Positions 34,375 through 40,883 of a stretch of 52,651 bases of DNA are shown here, piece after piece (the stretch's first letter is position 1; each line of letters opens with the position of its first letter). A program made the position numbers and the translations under genes. Below the pieces are notes generated by a model that was not told the origin of the DNA, made no database searches, and worked only from the letters and a program-made list of their open reading frames with translations. The DNA lies in contig JAAYPR010000049.1 of NCBI GenBank assembly GCA_012519705.1, positions 1 through 52,651 of the forward strand, in the 5' to 3' direction. The DNA comes from Campylobacteraceae bacterium. Its GTDB lineage: Bacteria > Campylobacterota > Campylobacteria > Campylobacterales > Campylobacteraceae.

Positions 34375-34605
34375 ATGGCTCAAACACTAACAAACAACGA
34401 AGTTAAAGCGTTTTACTTTGAAGTTCCTATCCAAGATGAAAAGACCATAAAAGAAATCACTAATTTTTTAAAAGAAAGAAATATAAAAACCACGAACCCA
34501 TCAAAACAAGAGCGTTTAAAGGCTATGTTTGGCAACATAAACACTTCATTTTCTGATGAAGAAGTCAAAGAATTTAGAGCTAAAGAATATGAAGATTTTT
34601 CTTGA
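34375..34605 (+). CDS. antitoxin of PIN-domain TA pair
   Basis: This 76-residue acidic protein has N-terminal MAQTLTNNEVKAFYFEVP and a C-terminal helix with SFSDEEVKEFRAKEYEDF. The next gene encodes a PIN-domain protein, overlapping by 17 bases. It resembles small VapB-like antitoxins in size and order only; no DNA-binding fold is obvious. Confidence 0.7.
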   Translation: MAQTLTNNEVKAFYFEVPIQDEKTIKEITNFLKERNIKTTNPSKQERLKAMFGNINTSFSDEEVKEFRAKEYEDFS

Positions 34606-35038
34606 TACAAACATACTTCTAGATTTACTTCTTAGCGGTCGACACAACTCCATAAATTCGCAAAAAGCTGTGCTGAATTACTCTGATGAAGGTTATAAAT
34701 TTGTTGTCAGTGGGCTTAGTTTAGCGACCATATTTTTTATAGGAGCTGAAAGATCTAAAAAATGGCTAGAAACAAAAGAGTTTATAAAAGCCATACACAT
34801 AAATAGAGATATTTGGGAAATTTATGATTTAAGCACAAGTGATAGAAACTGGATATTTTCATATATGGATGAAAATTACGGGAGCGATTATGAAGATTTA
34901 GAACAATATATTTGTGCTAAAAACAGCGGTTCAAAAGCCATCATCACAAACGACAAAAACTTTCCAAATATTGACATCCCACTTATTAGAACCGACCCGA
35001 ATTTACAAAACCACCAACCAAATTTACCTAGAGCTTAA
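34589..35038 (+). CDS. PIN-domain RNase toxin (VapC-like)
   Basis: The 149-residue protein begins MKIFLDTNILLDLLL, the PIN-domain first strand with catalytic D6. Later acidic residues (DYEDLEQYICAKNSG and IITNDKNFP) complete the active site of a ribonuclease of the VapC type. The ATG at 34589 was chosen because the PIN fold starts there; an upstream in-frame start (34556) would add residues from within the antitoxin gene. The C-terminal tail is proline and asparagine rich. It lies between the inverted pilin genes. Confidence 0.83.
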   Translation: MKIFLDTNILLDLLLSGRHNSINSQKAVLNYSDEGYKFVVSGLSLATIFFIGAERSKKWLETKEFIKAIHINRDIWEIYDLSTSDRNWIFSYMDENYGSDYEDLEQYICAKNSGSKAIITNDKNFPNIDIPLIRTDPNLQNHQPNLPRA

Positions 35039-35049
35039 CACCCTCTAAG

Positions 35050-35280
35050 CTACCCTTTATCCACATAAAGCATACCTTCAACACTTAACTGTAAATCCAA
35101 GCTTTCCCACTCAATCCCAGTTTTATCACAGATAAAATGCCACTCTTTTAGCTCTTTTATGGTAGCATTTGCAAACTCCTTATACCAACTAAGTGGAGTC
35201 GATATAGCTCTGCCATCATCAAGTTCTACGCTTAGATAAAACTCATCAAATTTTACATTTTTAGCTCTTAAAGTATTCAT
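35050..35280 (-). CDS. DUF2442-family protein, orphan
   Basis: This 76-residue protein follows the DUF2442 pattern (VELDDGRAISTPLSWYKEFANAT...WEWESLDL-type end, here GIEWESLDLQLSVEGML). DUF2442 genes often sit beside DUF4160 genes as proposed toxin-antitoxin partners. No DUF4160 gene is adjacent here, so it may be an orphan left from a lost pair. It converges on the PIN toxin. Confidence 0.75.
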   Translation of the reverse strand: MNTLRAKNVKFDEFYLSVELDDGRAISTPLSWYKEFANATIKELKEWHFICDKTGIEWESLDLQLSVEGMLYVDKG

Positions 35281-35387
35281 CCCAAATCCTTACAATTTGG
35301 TAAAGTATATCATATAATAGCTATTTCATTAAAATTCCCAAATTTCACAACCAAATTTCACAACCAAACCCACAAAAAAGGAACCAC

Positions 35388-36521
35388 ATGCAACTCATCA
35401 ACCACAACGGCACCATATATCTAGAGTTCACAAGCACTTCTAAAATCATCAAAAAATCCCTAAAGCTCCCATACAACAAGAAAAATCTTGCCTACGCCAC
35501 CAAAACCTTACTGCCTATATTTCAAAAGCTCTACACCATCACAACCCCAAATCAACCAACCAAACTCAAAACAAACCCGCATCAACGAACCAGACCCAAA
35601 GCAATCCCACACCAGCAAAATAAACCAAACCAAACCCCCACACCACCCCAGCCAACCCCACAGCCCAAAACCACAAAAACCCTAAGCCATATCTGCCATC
35701 TCACCCTAAACGAACTAAAACTTCACTCCAAACTTACCACCCAGCACACCGCAACTTACGCCTACAAAAGAGCTTTTGACTTCCTAGAGGACACGGACGT
35801 CCACACCTACACCGCCCACACTCTCCAAACAGCCATCTGCGAAATGCAAAAGTCCCTAAGCCCCAAAACCATCCATCTCATCATCTCCTACCTAAACTTA
35901 GCCTTCAAAAAAGCCATAAACCTAAAACTTATCAAAGAAAACCCCGTCCAAAAAGTCAAAAAACCACGCCTTAGCAAACCCTACAAAACCCTCCTAAAAC
36001 ATCGGCAAATCACCACCCTACTCACTCACGCACAAGGTGAGCTAAAGCTTTTCTTACACCTAGCTTTCTACACAGGTGCAAGAAGTGGAGAGCTACTTGC
36101 CCTAACCAAAAGCGACATAAACCTACACTCAAACACTCTTAAAATCAGCAAAAACCAAACCCGTTTTGAGCTCACCACCACAAAAGGCGGAGAGACTAGA
36201 ACCGTTCCGCTTCCAAAACTTTTAGCTCTGTTTTTAGCAAAAGTGTTGCCAAGCATTAAAGATGAAAAGCTTTTTCAAAGTGACTATTTTCAAATTTACT
36301 ATAAGTTCAAAAAACTTCTAAAACTCCTAAACCTACCACCACTTGGGCTTCACATCACAAGGCACTGCTACGCGACATTTCTTTTAAGCAACCAAGCATC
36401 GCCCATTTTCGTAGCGAAAAACTTAGGGCATTCAAGCTTAAAAGAGGTAAACCACACTTACTCACACTACATATTTGACAAAAAAGAGATAAGAAATTTA
36501 GAAAAAGCTCTGAATTTTTAA
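35388..36521 (+). CDS. tyrosine recombinase / integrase
   Basis: This 377-residue site-specific recombinase has the full catalytic set. It comprises R232 (TGARSGELLAL), K266, the HxxR pair H322 and R325 (LHITRHCYAT), H348 (GHSS) and the nucleophile Y358. The N-terminal part (1-98) is unusual, with a Pro/Thr/Asn/Gln-rich linker at about 52-96. The core-binding helices follow at about 100-190. The first two thirds of the gene are strikingly poor in G on the coding strand. It lies between two inverted pilin copies, which makes DNA inversion or cassette exchange its suspected job. It could instead be a relic integrase of a mobile element. Confidence 0.9.
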   Translation: MQLINHNGTIYLEFTSTSKIIKKSLKLPYNKKNLAYATKTLLPIFQKLYTITTPNQPTKLKTNPHQRTRPKAIPHQQNKPNQTPTPPQPTPQPKTTKTLSHICHLTLNELKLHSKLTTQHTATYAYKRAFDFLEDTDVHTYTAHTLQTAICEMQKSLSPKTIHLIISYLNLAFKKAINLKLIKENPVQKVKKPRLSKPYKTLLKHRQITTLLTHAQGELKLFLHLAFYTGARSGELLALTKSDINLHSNTLKISKNQTRFELTTTKGGETRTVPLPKLLALFLAKVLPSIKDEKLFQSDYFQIYYKFKKLLKLLNLPPLGLHITRHCYATFLLSNQASPIFVAKNLGHSSLKEVNHTYSHYIFDKKEIRNLEKALNF

Positions 36522-36562
36522 AAATGTTTTTAAATTTATTTGATTGTTTACCGTAATTTTGA

Positions 36563-36568
36563 TATACT
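36563..36568 (+). promoter_or_regulatory. -10 element of pilin 2
   Basis: TATACT lies 60 bases before the pilin 2 ATG, just outside the inverted repeat. The equivalent place before pilin 1 has no box as good (TATGGT at best), so the two genes may differ in expression. Confidence 0.4.
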
Positions 36569-36580
36569 TACAGTAAGCAT

Positions 36581-36736
36581 TTTACTTAAGAGTATGTAAA
36601 GTGTAAATTCATTAAAAGGAGTAAACCATGAAAAAAGGTTTTACAATGATTGAGTTGATCTTCGTGATCGTAATTTTAGGTATTTTAGCAGCAGTTGCTG
36701 TTCCAAGACTAGCGGCTACAAGAGATGATGCTGAGG
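36581..36736 (+). repeat. inverted repeat, right arm (pilin 2 leader and N-terminus)
   Basis: This is the counterpart of 34146-34302. The identity starts in the leader at TTTACTTAAG and ends at codon 36 (GATGCTGAGG), after which the two pilin genes share nothing obvious. Confidence 0.92.
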
Positions 36737-37182
36737 TTACAAAAGCATTGGCAAACATCAATACGGTTGTTGGTGATGTTGCAAATTTCTACACTTCACA
36801 AGGTAAATTTGTTGACAACATGGCAAACATGACGAATGTTAAATTAGTTACAAGTGCTGGAGCTGACATTGATGCGGATGCAGCTGCGGGAGACTTAGCA
36901 GCAGGAGCTACTGTAACAGCATATATACCAGTAGGTGGAAACCCATGCGTTGAACTTACTCTTACCGCTCAAAACTTTACGGTAGGACAACAAAAACCAG
37001 CGTTTATTGCATTAGATGATGCAACAGGTGCAGTAGGTGCTTGTGCAAAAGTTCAAAATGACACAAGTATAGTAGCATTGAAAGAAAAAGTATTCACTTA
37101 TACTTCAACTGACGCTGCTGGTGTACCTACAACAGCAAGTGAAACAGGTATTCCTGTATCAGGAACTGGCGTAGTTAGATAA
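36628..37182 (+). CDS. type IV prepilin-like protein, pilin 2
   Basis: This 184-residue protein has the same leader and assembly helix as pilin 1 (cut before F5, E9 present). Its C-terminal domain is longer and Ala/Thr/Val-rich, with two cysteines (NPCVELT and GACAKV) that could form a disulfide loop. A GGAG site precedes the ATG. It reads away from the recombinase. The different surface domain on a shared assembly helix is what pilin variation would produce. Confidence 0.9.
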   Translation: MKKGFTMIELIFVIVILGILAAVAVPRLAATRDDAEVTKALANINTVVGDVANFYTSQGKFVDNMANMTNVKLVTSAGADIDADAAAGDLAAGATVTAYIPVGGNPCVELTLTAQNFTVGQQKPAFIALDDATGAVGACAKVQNDTSIVALKEKVFTYTSTDAAGVPTTASETGIPVSGTGVVR

Positions 37183-37210
37183 TTGGTTATAAAATAAATC
37201 TAACAAACTA

Positions 37211-37240
37211 AAACCTTAAGTGAGATTTCACTTAAGGTTT
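37211..37240 (+). terminator. terminator of pilin 2
   Basis: A perfect 13-bp stem (AAACCTTAAGTGA with TCACTTAAGGTTT) and a 4-base loop are followed by TTAAATTC. Confidence 0.9.
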
Positions 37241-37391
37241 TTAAATTCTACTCATTTTGTTTTCATTTTTTTAAATTCACTCTCCAACTGTCATTATAAA
37301 TTTAGCTTTCCACCGTCATTGCGAGTTTATGAAATAAACGAAGCAATCCAGTCCTTAAATTTAAATAATTACAAAGAATCAAATTTTAAAA
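37238..37391 (+). repeat. inverted repeat, 3' flank of pilin 2
   Basis: This block after the terminator aligns with the reverse complement of 33617-33770 through its length, roughly 85% by eye. It shows that the duplication unit included downstream DNA with one palindromic repeat (copy F). Confidence 0.75.
37312..37351 (+). repeat. palindromic repeat copy F
   Basis: The core is GTTTAT-GAA-ATAAAC, the inverted partner of copy E. A half copy (CTGTCATTATAAATTT) lies just upstream at about 37288. Confidence 0.8.
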
Positions 37392-37460
37392 ACAACACTC
37401 TAAAAAGTTTAAAAAACTCTAAAAGCAAATTTGCTAAATAAAACTCTAGAATTTTAAGGT

Positions 37461-37496
37461 CTAGATTACTTCGTCGCTTTGCTCCTCGTAATGACT
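37461..37496 (-). repeat. palindromic repeat copy G
   Basis: This has the GATTACTTCG / CGTAATGAC outer stem (paired change) and a CGTCGCTTTGCTCCT core. Confidence 0.8.
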
Positions 37497-37502
37497 GCTA
37501 GT

Positions 37503-37544
37503 CCGTCATTGCGAGAATTTACGAAGTAAATTCGTAGCAATCCA
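37503..37544 (+). repeat. palindromic repeat copy H
   Basis: The core is AATTTAC-GAA-GTAAATT. Together with copy G it forms an ~82-base unit that recurs as copies J and K. Confidence 0.8.
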
Positions 37545-37643
37545 TTTGGATAAAGGTTGGTTAAATTTAAGGCTATTTTTTTATAGAATCTAAAGCTAAA
37601 ACCTTCTTAAGTATAGGACTTATAATTTTATTAAATTTTGTTT

Positions 37644-37679
37644 GATGGATTGCTTCAGCCTTACGGCTTCGCAATGACG
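37644..37679 (-). repeat. palindromic repeat copy I
   Basis: The core is AGCC-TTAC-GGCT, the shortest and most GC-rich palindromic core in the set. Confidence 0.75.
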
Positions 37680-37688
37680 CGTGAAGAG

Positions 37689-37723
37689 TGGATTGCTTCG
37701 TCGCTTTGCTCCTCGTAATGACT
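37689..37723 (-). repeat. palindromic repeat copy J
   Basis: Same core as copy G, but with GATTGC against CGTAATG, so only one side of the stem has changed. Confidence 0.8.
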
Positions 37724-37729
37724 GCTAGT

Positions 37730-37772
37730 CCGTCATTGCGAGAATTTACAAAGTAAATTCGTGGCAATCTAG
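37730..37772 (+). repeat. palindromic repeat copy K
   Basis: The core is AATTTAC-AAA-GTAAATT. It duplicates copy H with few changes. Confidence 0.8.
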
Positions 37773-37877
37773 ACTTTGAATTTAAAAAGAGATTAAGAAC
37801 CAAATTTAAAAGAAATAATTTTCAAAAACAAAAACTTAAAAATCAAATTTGCTAAATAAAGCTCTAGATTTTAAGGT

Positions 37878-37915
37878 CTAGATTACTTCGTCGCTTTGCT
37901 CCTCGTAATGACGGA
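37878..37915 (-). repeat. palindromic repeat copy L
   Basis: Same as copy G, and its left flank (from 37844) also matches the left flank of G (from 37426). Confidence 0.8.
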
Positions 37916-37935
37916 TGGAGAGTTAATTTTATAAA

Positions 37936-38008
37936 CTAGATTGCCACGTTTTTACTTCGCTACGCTCGTAACTGCAAGCAGAAGCTAACGCAAACCCGCA
38001 ATGACGGA
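37936..38008 (-). repeat. palindromic repeat copy M with nested insert
   Basis: Normal ends (CTAGATTGCCACGTTT and GCTAACGCAAACCCGCAATGACGG) are separated by about 32 extra bases. The insert contains its own palindromic core (TTAC...GTAA). Confidence 0.7.
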
Positions 38009-38111
38009 TGGAGTATTTAATTTTTTAATTTAGGTTTTAGGCTTAAAGAAAATAAAAAAAGACAAAATTTAACTCTTTTTAGCTATTATTTTAAAAACAA
38101 AAGGGGTTACA

Positions 38112-38342
38112 ATGCAAACTATTACAATACAAGGAAGCGAAAATTTAATATCTCAAATAATAGCTATAAGCAAGGCATTAGCTCAAACTTCAAACCAAAA
38201 GCTAATCATACAGGATAGCTATGATGAGCTTGTAAAAGATTACGAGCAAAGAGTAAGAGAGATTGAAAACGGCACAGCTGAGTTAATAAGCCTTGATGAA
38301 TTTAAAAAAGAAATGAACGAGTTTATCAAGGCTTATCAGTGA
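38112..38342 (+). CDS. type II antitoxin, TA pair 3
   Basis: This 76-residue acidic protein begins MQTITIQGSENLISQIIAISKAL and ends with EQRVREIENGTAELISLDEFKKEM. That tail is nearly the same as the tail of the DinJ-type antitoxin at 42870. It overlaps its toxin by four bases. Confidence 0.75.
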   Translation: MQTITIQGSENLISQIIAISKALAQTSNQKLIIQDSYDELVKDYEQRVREIENGTAELISLDEFKKEMNEFIKAYQ

Positions 38343-38608
38343 TTTTTACAAGACGATTTCAAAACGAAATAAAAGCGATATTTGATTTTATCGCTGATGA
38401 TAGCTATGCAAGAGCAGTTAAATTTTATGATGAACTGATAAGCAAAATTGAAAACATAGAAAACAATCCTTTAGCTTATCCAAAATCAAAGACAGCAAAA
38501 AGAGACAATGCGAGGGATTTAATCTATAAGGGATATGTGATACCGTTTCTAATTGATGATGAAATTCACATACTAGGAATTTACAAGCATAACATCTGGA
38601 AGCCTTAA
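38339..38608 (+). CDS. RelE/ParE-family toxin, TA pair 3
   Basis: This 89-residue toxin has RFQNEIKAIFDFIADDSYARAVKFYDELISKI and the C-terminal YKGYVIPFLI...HILGIYKHNIWKP. It is closer to the toxin of pair 1 than to that of pair 2. Confidence 0.8.
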   Translation: MIFTRRFQNEIKAIFDFIADDSYARAVKFYDELISKIENIENNPLAYPKSKTAKRDNARDLIYKGYVIPFLIDDEIHILGIYKHNIWKP

Positions 38609-38630
38609 TATTAAGACGAAGGGAGAGAAA

Positions 38631-38864
38631 ATGCAAACTATTACGATACAAGGTAACCAGCAAGAAATAAATAAACTTATTAATCTCATCAAAGATAACA
38701 AGCTAAATTTAGACTTTGAAACGACTAGAAGCCTTGATGATATTAGAGCTGAAATCGAGGATACTAGAGAGCAAATCAAAAACGGCACTATGAAACTTTA
38801 TACATTTGATGAAGTTATGGAGCATACAAACGAAATATTAAGAGCTAAAGGTGCTAAAATTTGA
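38631..38864 (+). CDS. type II antitoxin with a broken toxin partner
   Basis: This 77-residue antitoxin (MQTITIQGNQQEINKLINLI... with TREQIKNGTMKLYTFDEVMEHT) is intact and has its own AAGGGAG site. Its downstream toxin is a pseudogene, so it now stands alone. Confidence 0.72.
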   Translation: MQTITIQGNQQEINKLINLIKDNKLNLDFETTRSLDDIRAEIEDTREQIKNGTMKLYTFDEVMEHTNEILRAKGAKI

Positions 38865-39136
38865 TATTGTTTTTTAGAGAGATTTAAAAGTGAGGTAGGT
38901 TTTATCATTGACTTTATAAGTGATGATAGCATAGAGAGAGCCTTAAATTTTAGAGATGATTTAATGGCTAAGATTTACAATATCCCTAAATACCCTTTGA
39001 TTTATAGAAAATCTTTTTTGTTTGATGATGACAATATCAGAGAGTTAATTTTAAAGGTTATGCGATACCATTTGAAATTAAAAAAGATGAGTTTCACATC
39101 TTAGGAATTTACAAACATAATCTTTGGAAGCCGTAA
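38865..39136 (+). pseudogene. ParE-family toxin pseudogene
   Basis: Translation in shifting frames gives ERFKSEV...IIDFISDDSIERALNFRDDLMAKIYNIP, then FKGYAIPFEI and HILGIYKHNLWKP. The toxin family is clear, but at least two frameshifts break it, near 38870-38885 and near 39045-39055. The normal ATGA overlap start is also lost. The toxin is dead while its antitoxin gene remains open. Confidence 0.85.
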
Positions 39137-39293
39137 AAAAGCGAATACACTACTATTTCATTTGCTCGTATGCACTAAATCTAAATCCCAAACTTATTAC
39201 AAACCATCAGTAAAACCAAAATTTTACACTTTCTAAACTTCACTAAAACTTCACTAAAAAACTCTAGATTTACTTAAATTCGCTATTATTTTA

Positions 39294-39324
39294 ATATATA
39301 ATTAAGAAATTTTTATATATAATT
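39294..39324 (+). promoter_or_regulatory. modE promoter with direct repeats
   Basis: The 10-base string ATATATAATT occurs twice, 21 bases apart (39294-39303 and 39315-39324), two helical turns of DNA. The second contains a TATAAT -10 hexamer. The first could be an operator, possibly for ModE itself. ModE sites in E. coli are also TATA-rich, but this is not a clear match. Confidence 0.4.
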
Positions 39325-39341
39325 CAACACTAAGGATAAAG

Positions 39342-40124
39342 ATGAAATTAACATTAAATTTAGCCTTGAAGGCAGACGGCAAAGAGCTGATTTTAGACAA
39401 AAGAATCAAGCTTTTAAAAGAGATAGACAAAACAGGCTCTATCTTGCAAGCTGCCAAAAATGTCCCTATGAGTTATAAAACTGCTTGGGATAGCGTGGAC
39501 TTGATGAACAATCTCTCAAGTGAAGTTTTAGTTCATAGCAAAGCAGGCGGAAGGCAAGGTGGCGGAACGACGCTAAGTGAGTATGGCAAGAACCTAATCC
39601 TTGTCTATGACCAGATAAAAGAAGCTCAAAACTCTTTTTTAAAAACCTTGTCTGAATCTGTAAATTTAAATAGTGGCGAGATAGAAAATTTAGAAAGGAT
39701 AGCGATGCAAATAAGTGCGAGAAATGTTTTTACAGGAAAAGTTAAAAAGATAACTGAGGGCATGGTAAATGCGGAGGTTGTTTTAGAGCTAAAAGATGGC
39801 GTGGAAATTTCATCAGTTATAACTAAAAACTCAGTTGCAAACCTTGAGTTAGAGGTAGGAAAAGAGGCAAAAGCTATAATCAAAGCAACTTCTGTGATGT
39901 TTGCTACAAGTAGCGATATAGCAATAAGTGCTAGAAATATCATAGAAGGAAAAATCGTCAAAATAACTGATGGGCAGGTGAATGCCGAAGTTAGCATCGA
40001 CATAGGAAGTGAGCAGATTTTAACAGGAGTTGTGACTATAAACTCAGTTAAAAGGCTTGGCTTAAAAGAGGGGATGACTGCTTATGGCGTCATCAAATCA
40101 ACAGAAGTTATGATAGGTTTATAA
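39342..40124 (+). CDS. modE: ModE-type molybdate-responsive regulator
   Basis: This 260-residue protein has an N-terminal winged-helix domain. LLKEIDKTGSILQAAKNVPMSYKTAWDSVDLMNN is the typical ModE helix-turn-helix, followed by GRQGGGTTLSEYG. Two TOBE/Mop domains at about 125-190 and 196-260 bind molybdate or tungstate. It probably represses the mod genes just downstream when the oxyanion is plentiful. Unlike some Campylobacter regulators that lack TOBE domains, it keeps both. Confidence 0.92.
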   Translation: MKLTLNLALKADGKELILDKRIKLLKEIDKTGSILQAAKNVPMSYKTAWDSVDLMNNLSSEVLVHSKAGGRQGGGTTLSEYGKNLILVYDQIKEAQNSFLKTLSESVNLNSGEIENLERIAMQISARNVFTGKVKKITEGMVNAEVVLELKDGVEISSVITKNSVANLELEVGKEAKAIIKATSVMFATSSDIAISARNIIEGKIVKITDGQVNAEVSIDIGSEQILTGVVTINSVKRLGLKEGMTAYGVIKSTEVMIGL

Positions 40125-40142
40125 ATTTATTAAGGGGTAAAA

Positions 40143-40880
40143 ATGAGAAAATTTATACTTCTACTAGCAAGTGCGTGTCTGATAAATGCAGCTGAGATTA
40201 CCGTAGCAGCAGCTGCAAATATCGGCTATGTTTTTGAAGAGTTAAAAACCGAGTTTTTAAAAGATAGACCAAAAGATGATGTTAAGGTAGTTTTAGGAAG
40301 TAGCGGAAAGCTAAGTTCGCAGATTCAAGCAGGTGCTGACTTTGCTATCTTTATGGCGGCAAATATGAACTTCGCTCAGGATCTTGCCGATAAAGGCTAT
40401 AGCGTAAGTGGTGATGCGAAAGTTTATACTAGAGGTGTTTTAATGATGTTTAGCCATGAAAAAAGAGATTTAAGCAAAGGCTTAGAGCTTTTAAAAGACA
40501 AATCTATAGTTAAAATTTCAGTAGCAAATACAAAAACCGCACCTTACGGCATAGCTGCAAAAGAAGCGTTTGAAAAAGCTGGGATTTACGCTGACATTGA
40601 GAGCAAACTTGTCTATGCACAGAGCATTTCAGGTGTTATGCCTCACGTTGTGACTGGTTCAGCTGAGATAGGCTTCATCCCAAAATCAGGGCTTGTAGGA
40701 AAAGATGAGTATAAAGAAAATGAAAACTATGTAGAGGTTGCAAGGGAGCTTTATACCCCGCTTGATCAAGGGATGATCATCCTAAAAGGGTATGAAAACA
40801 ATGCTCTTGCCAAAGAGTTTTATGAGTTTATCCAAAGCGATAGAGCAAAAGCTATATTTGCCGAATTTGGTTATGAGTAA
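40143..40880 (+). CDS. modA: molybdate-binding periplasmic protein ModA
   Basis: This 245-residue protein has a signal peptide (1-17). It follows the ModA pattern EITVAAAANIGYVFEEL, VLGSSGKLSSQIQAGADFAIFMAAN, and ends FAEFGYE. It captures molybdate or tungstate for ModBC. It lies 18 bases after modE in one operon. Confidence 0.92.
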   Translation: MRKFILLLASACLINAAEITVAAAANIGYVFEELKTEFLKDRPKDDVKVVLGSSGKLSSQIQAGADFAIFMAANMNFAQDLADKGYSVSGDAKVYTRGVLMMFSHEKRDLSKGLELLKDKSIVKISVANTKTAPYGIAAKEAFEKAGIYADIESKLVYAQSISGVMPHVVTGSAEIGFIPKSGLVGKDEYKENENYVEVARELYTPLDQGMIILKGYENNALAKEFYEFIQSDRAKAIFAEFGYE

Positions 40881-40883
40881 GCT

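Noticed and set aside
35388-36521. Chromosomal XerH dimer-resolution recombinase
   Set aside because: The catalytic set fits, but the long Pro/Thr/Gln linker, base composition and accessory setting argue for a separate cassette recombinase. This is not excluded.
37220-37441. Open frame of 73 codons after pilin 2
   Set aside because: It lies over the terminator and repeat DNA, has no ribosome-binding site, and its residues reflect translated repeat sequence.
37573-37803. Minus-strand open frame of 76 codons
   Set aside because: It runs through three palindromic repeats, and its protein is only repeat translation.
33365-38008. CRISPR array
   Set aside because: The repeats occur in both orientations with irregular spacing and variable cores, and no cas gene is present.
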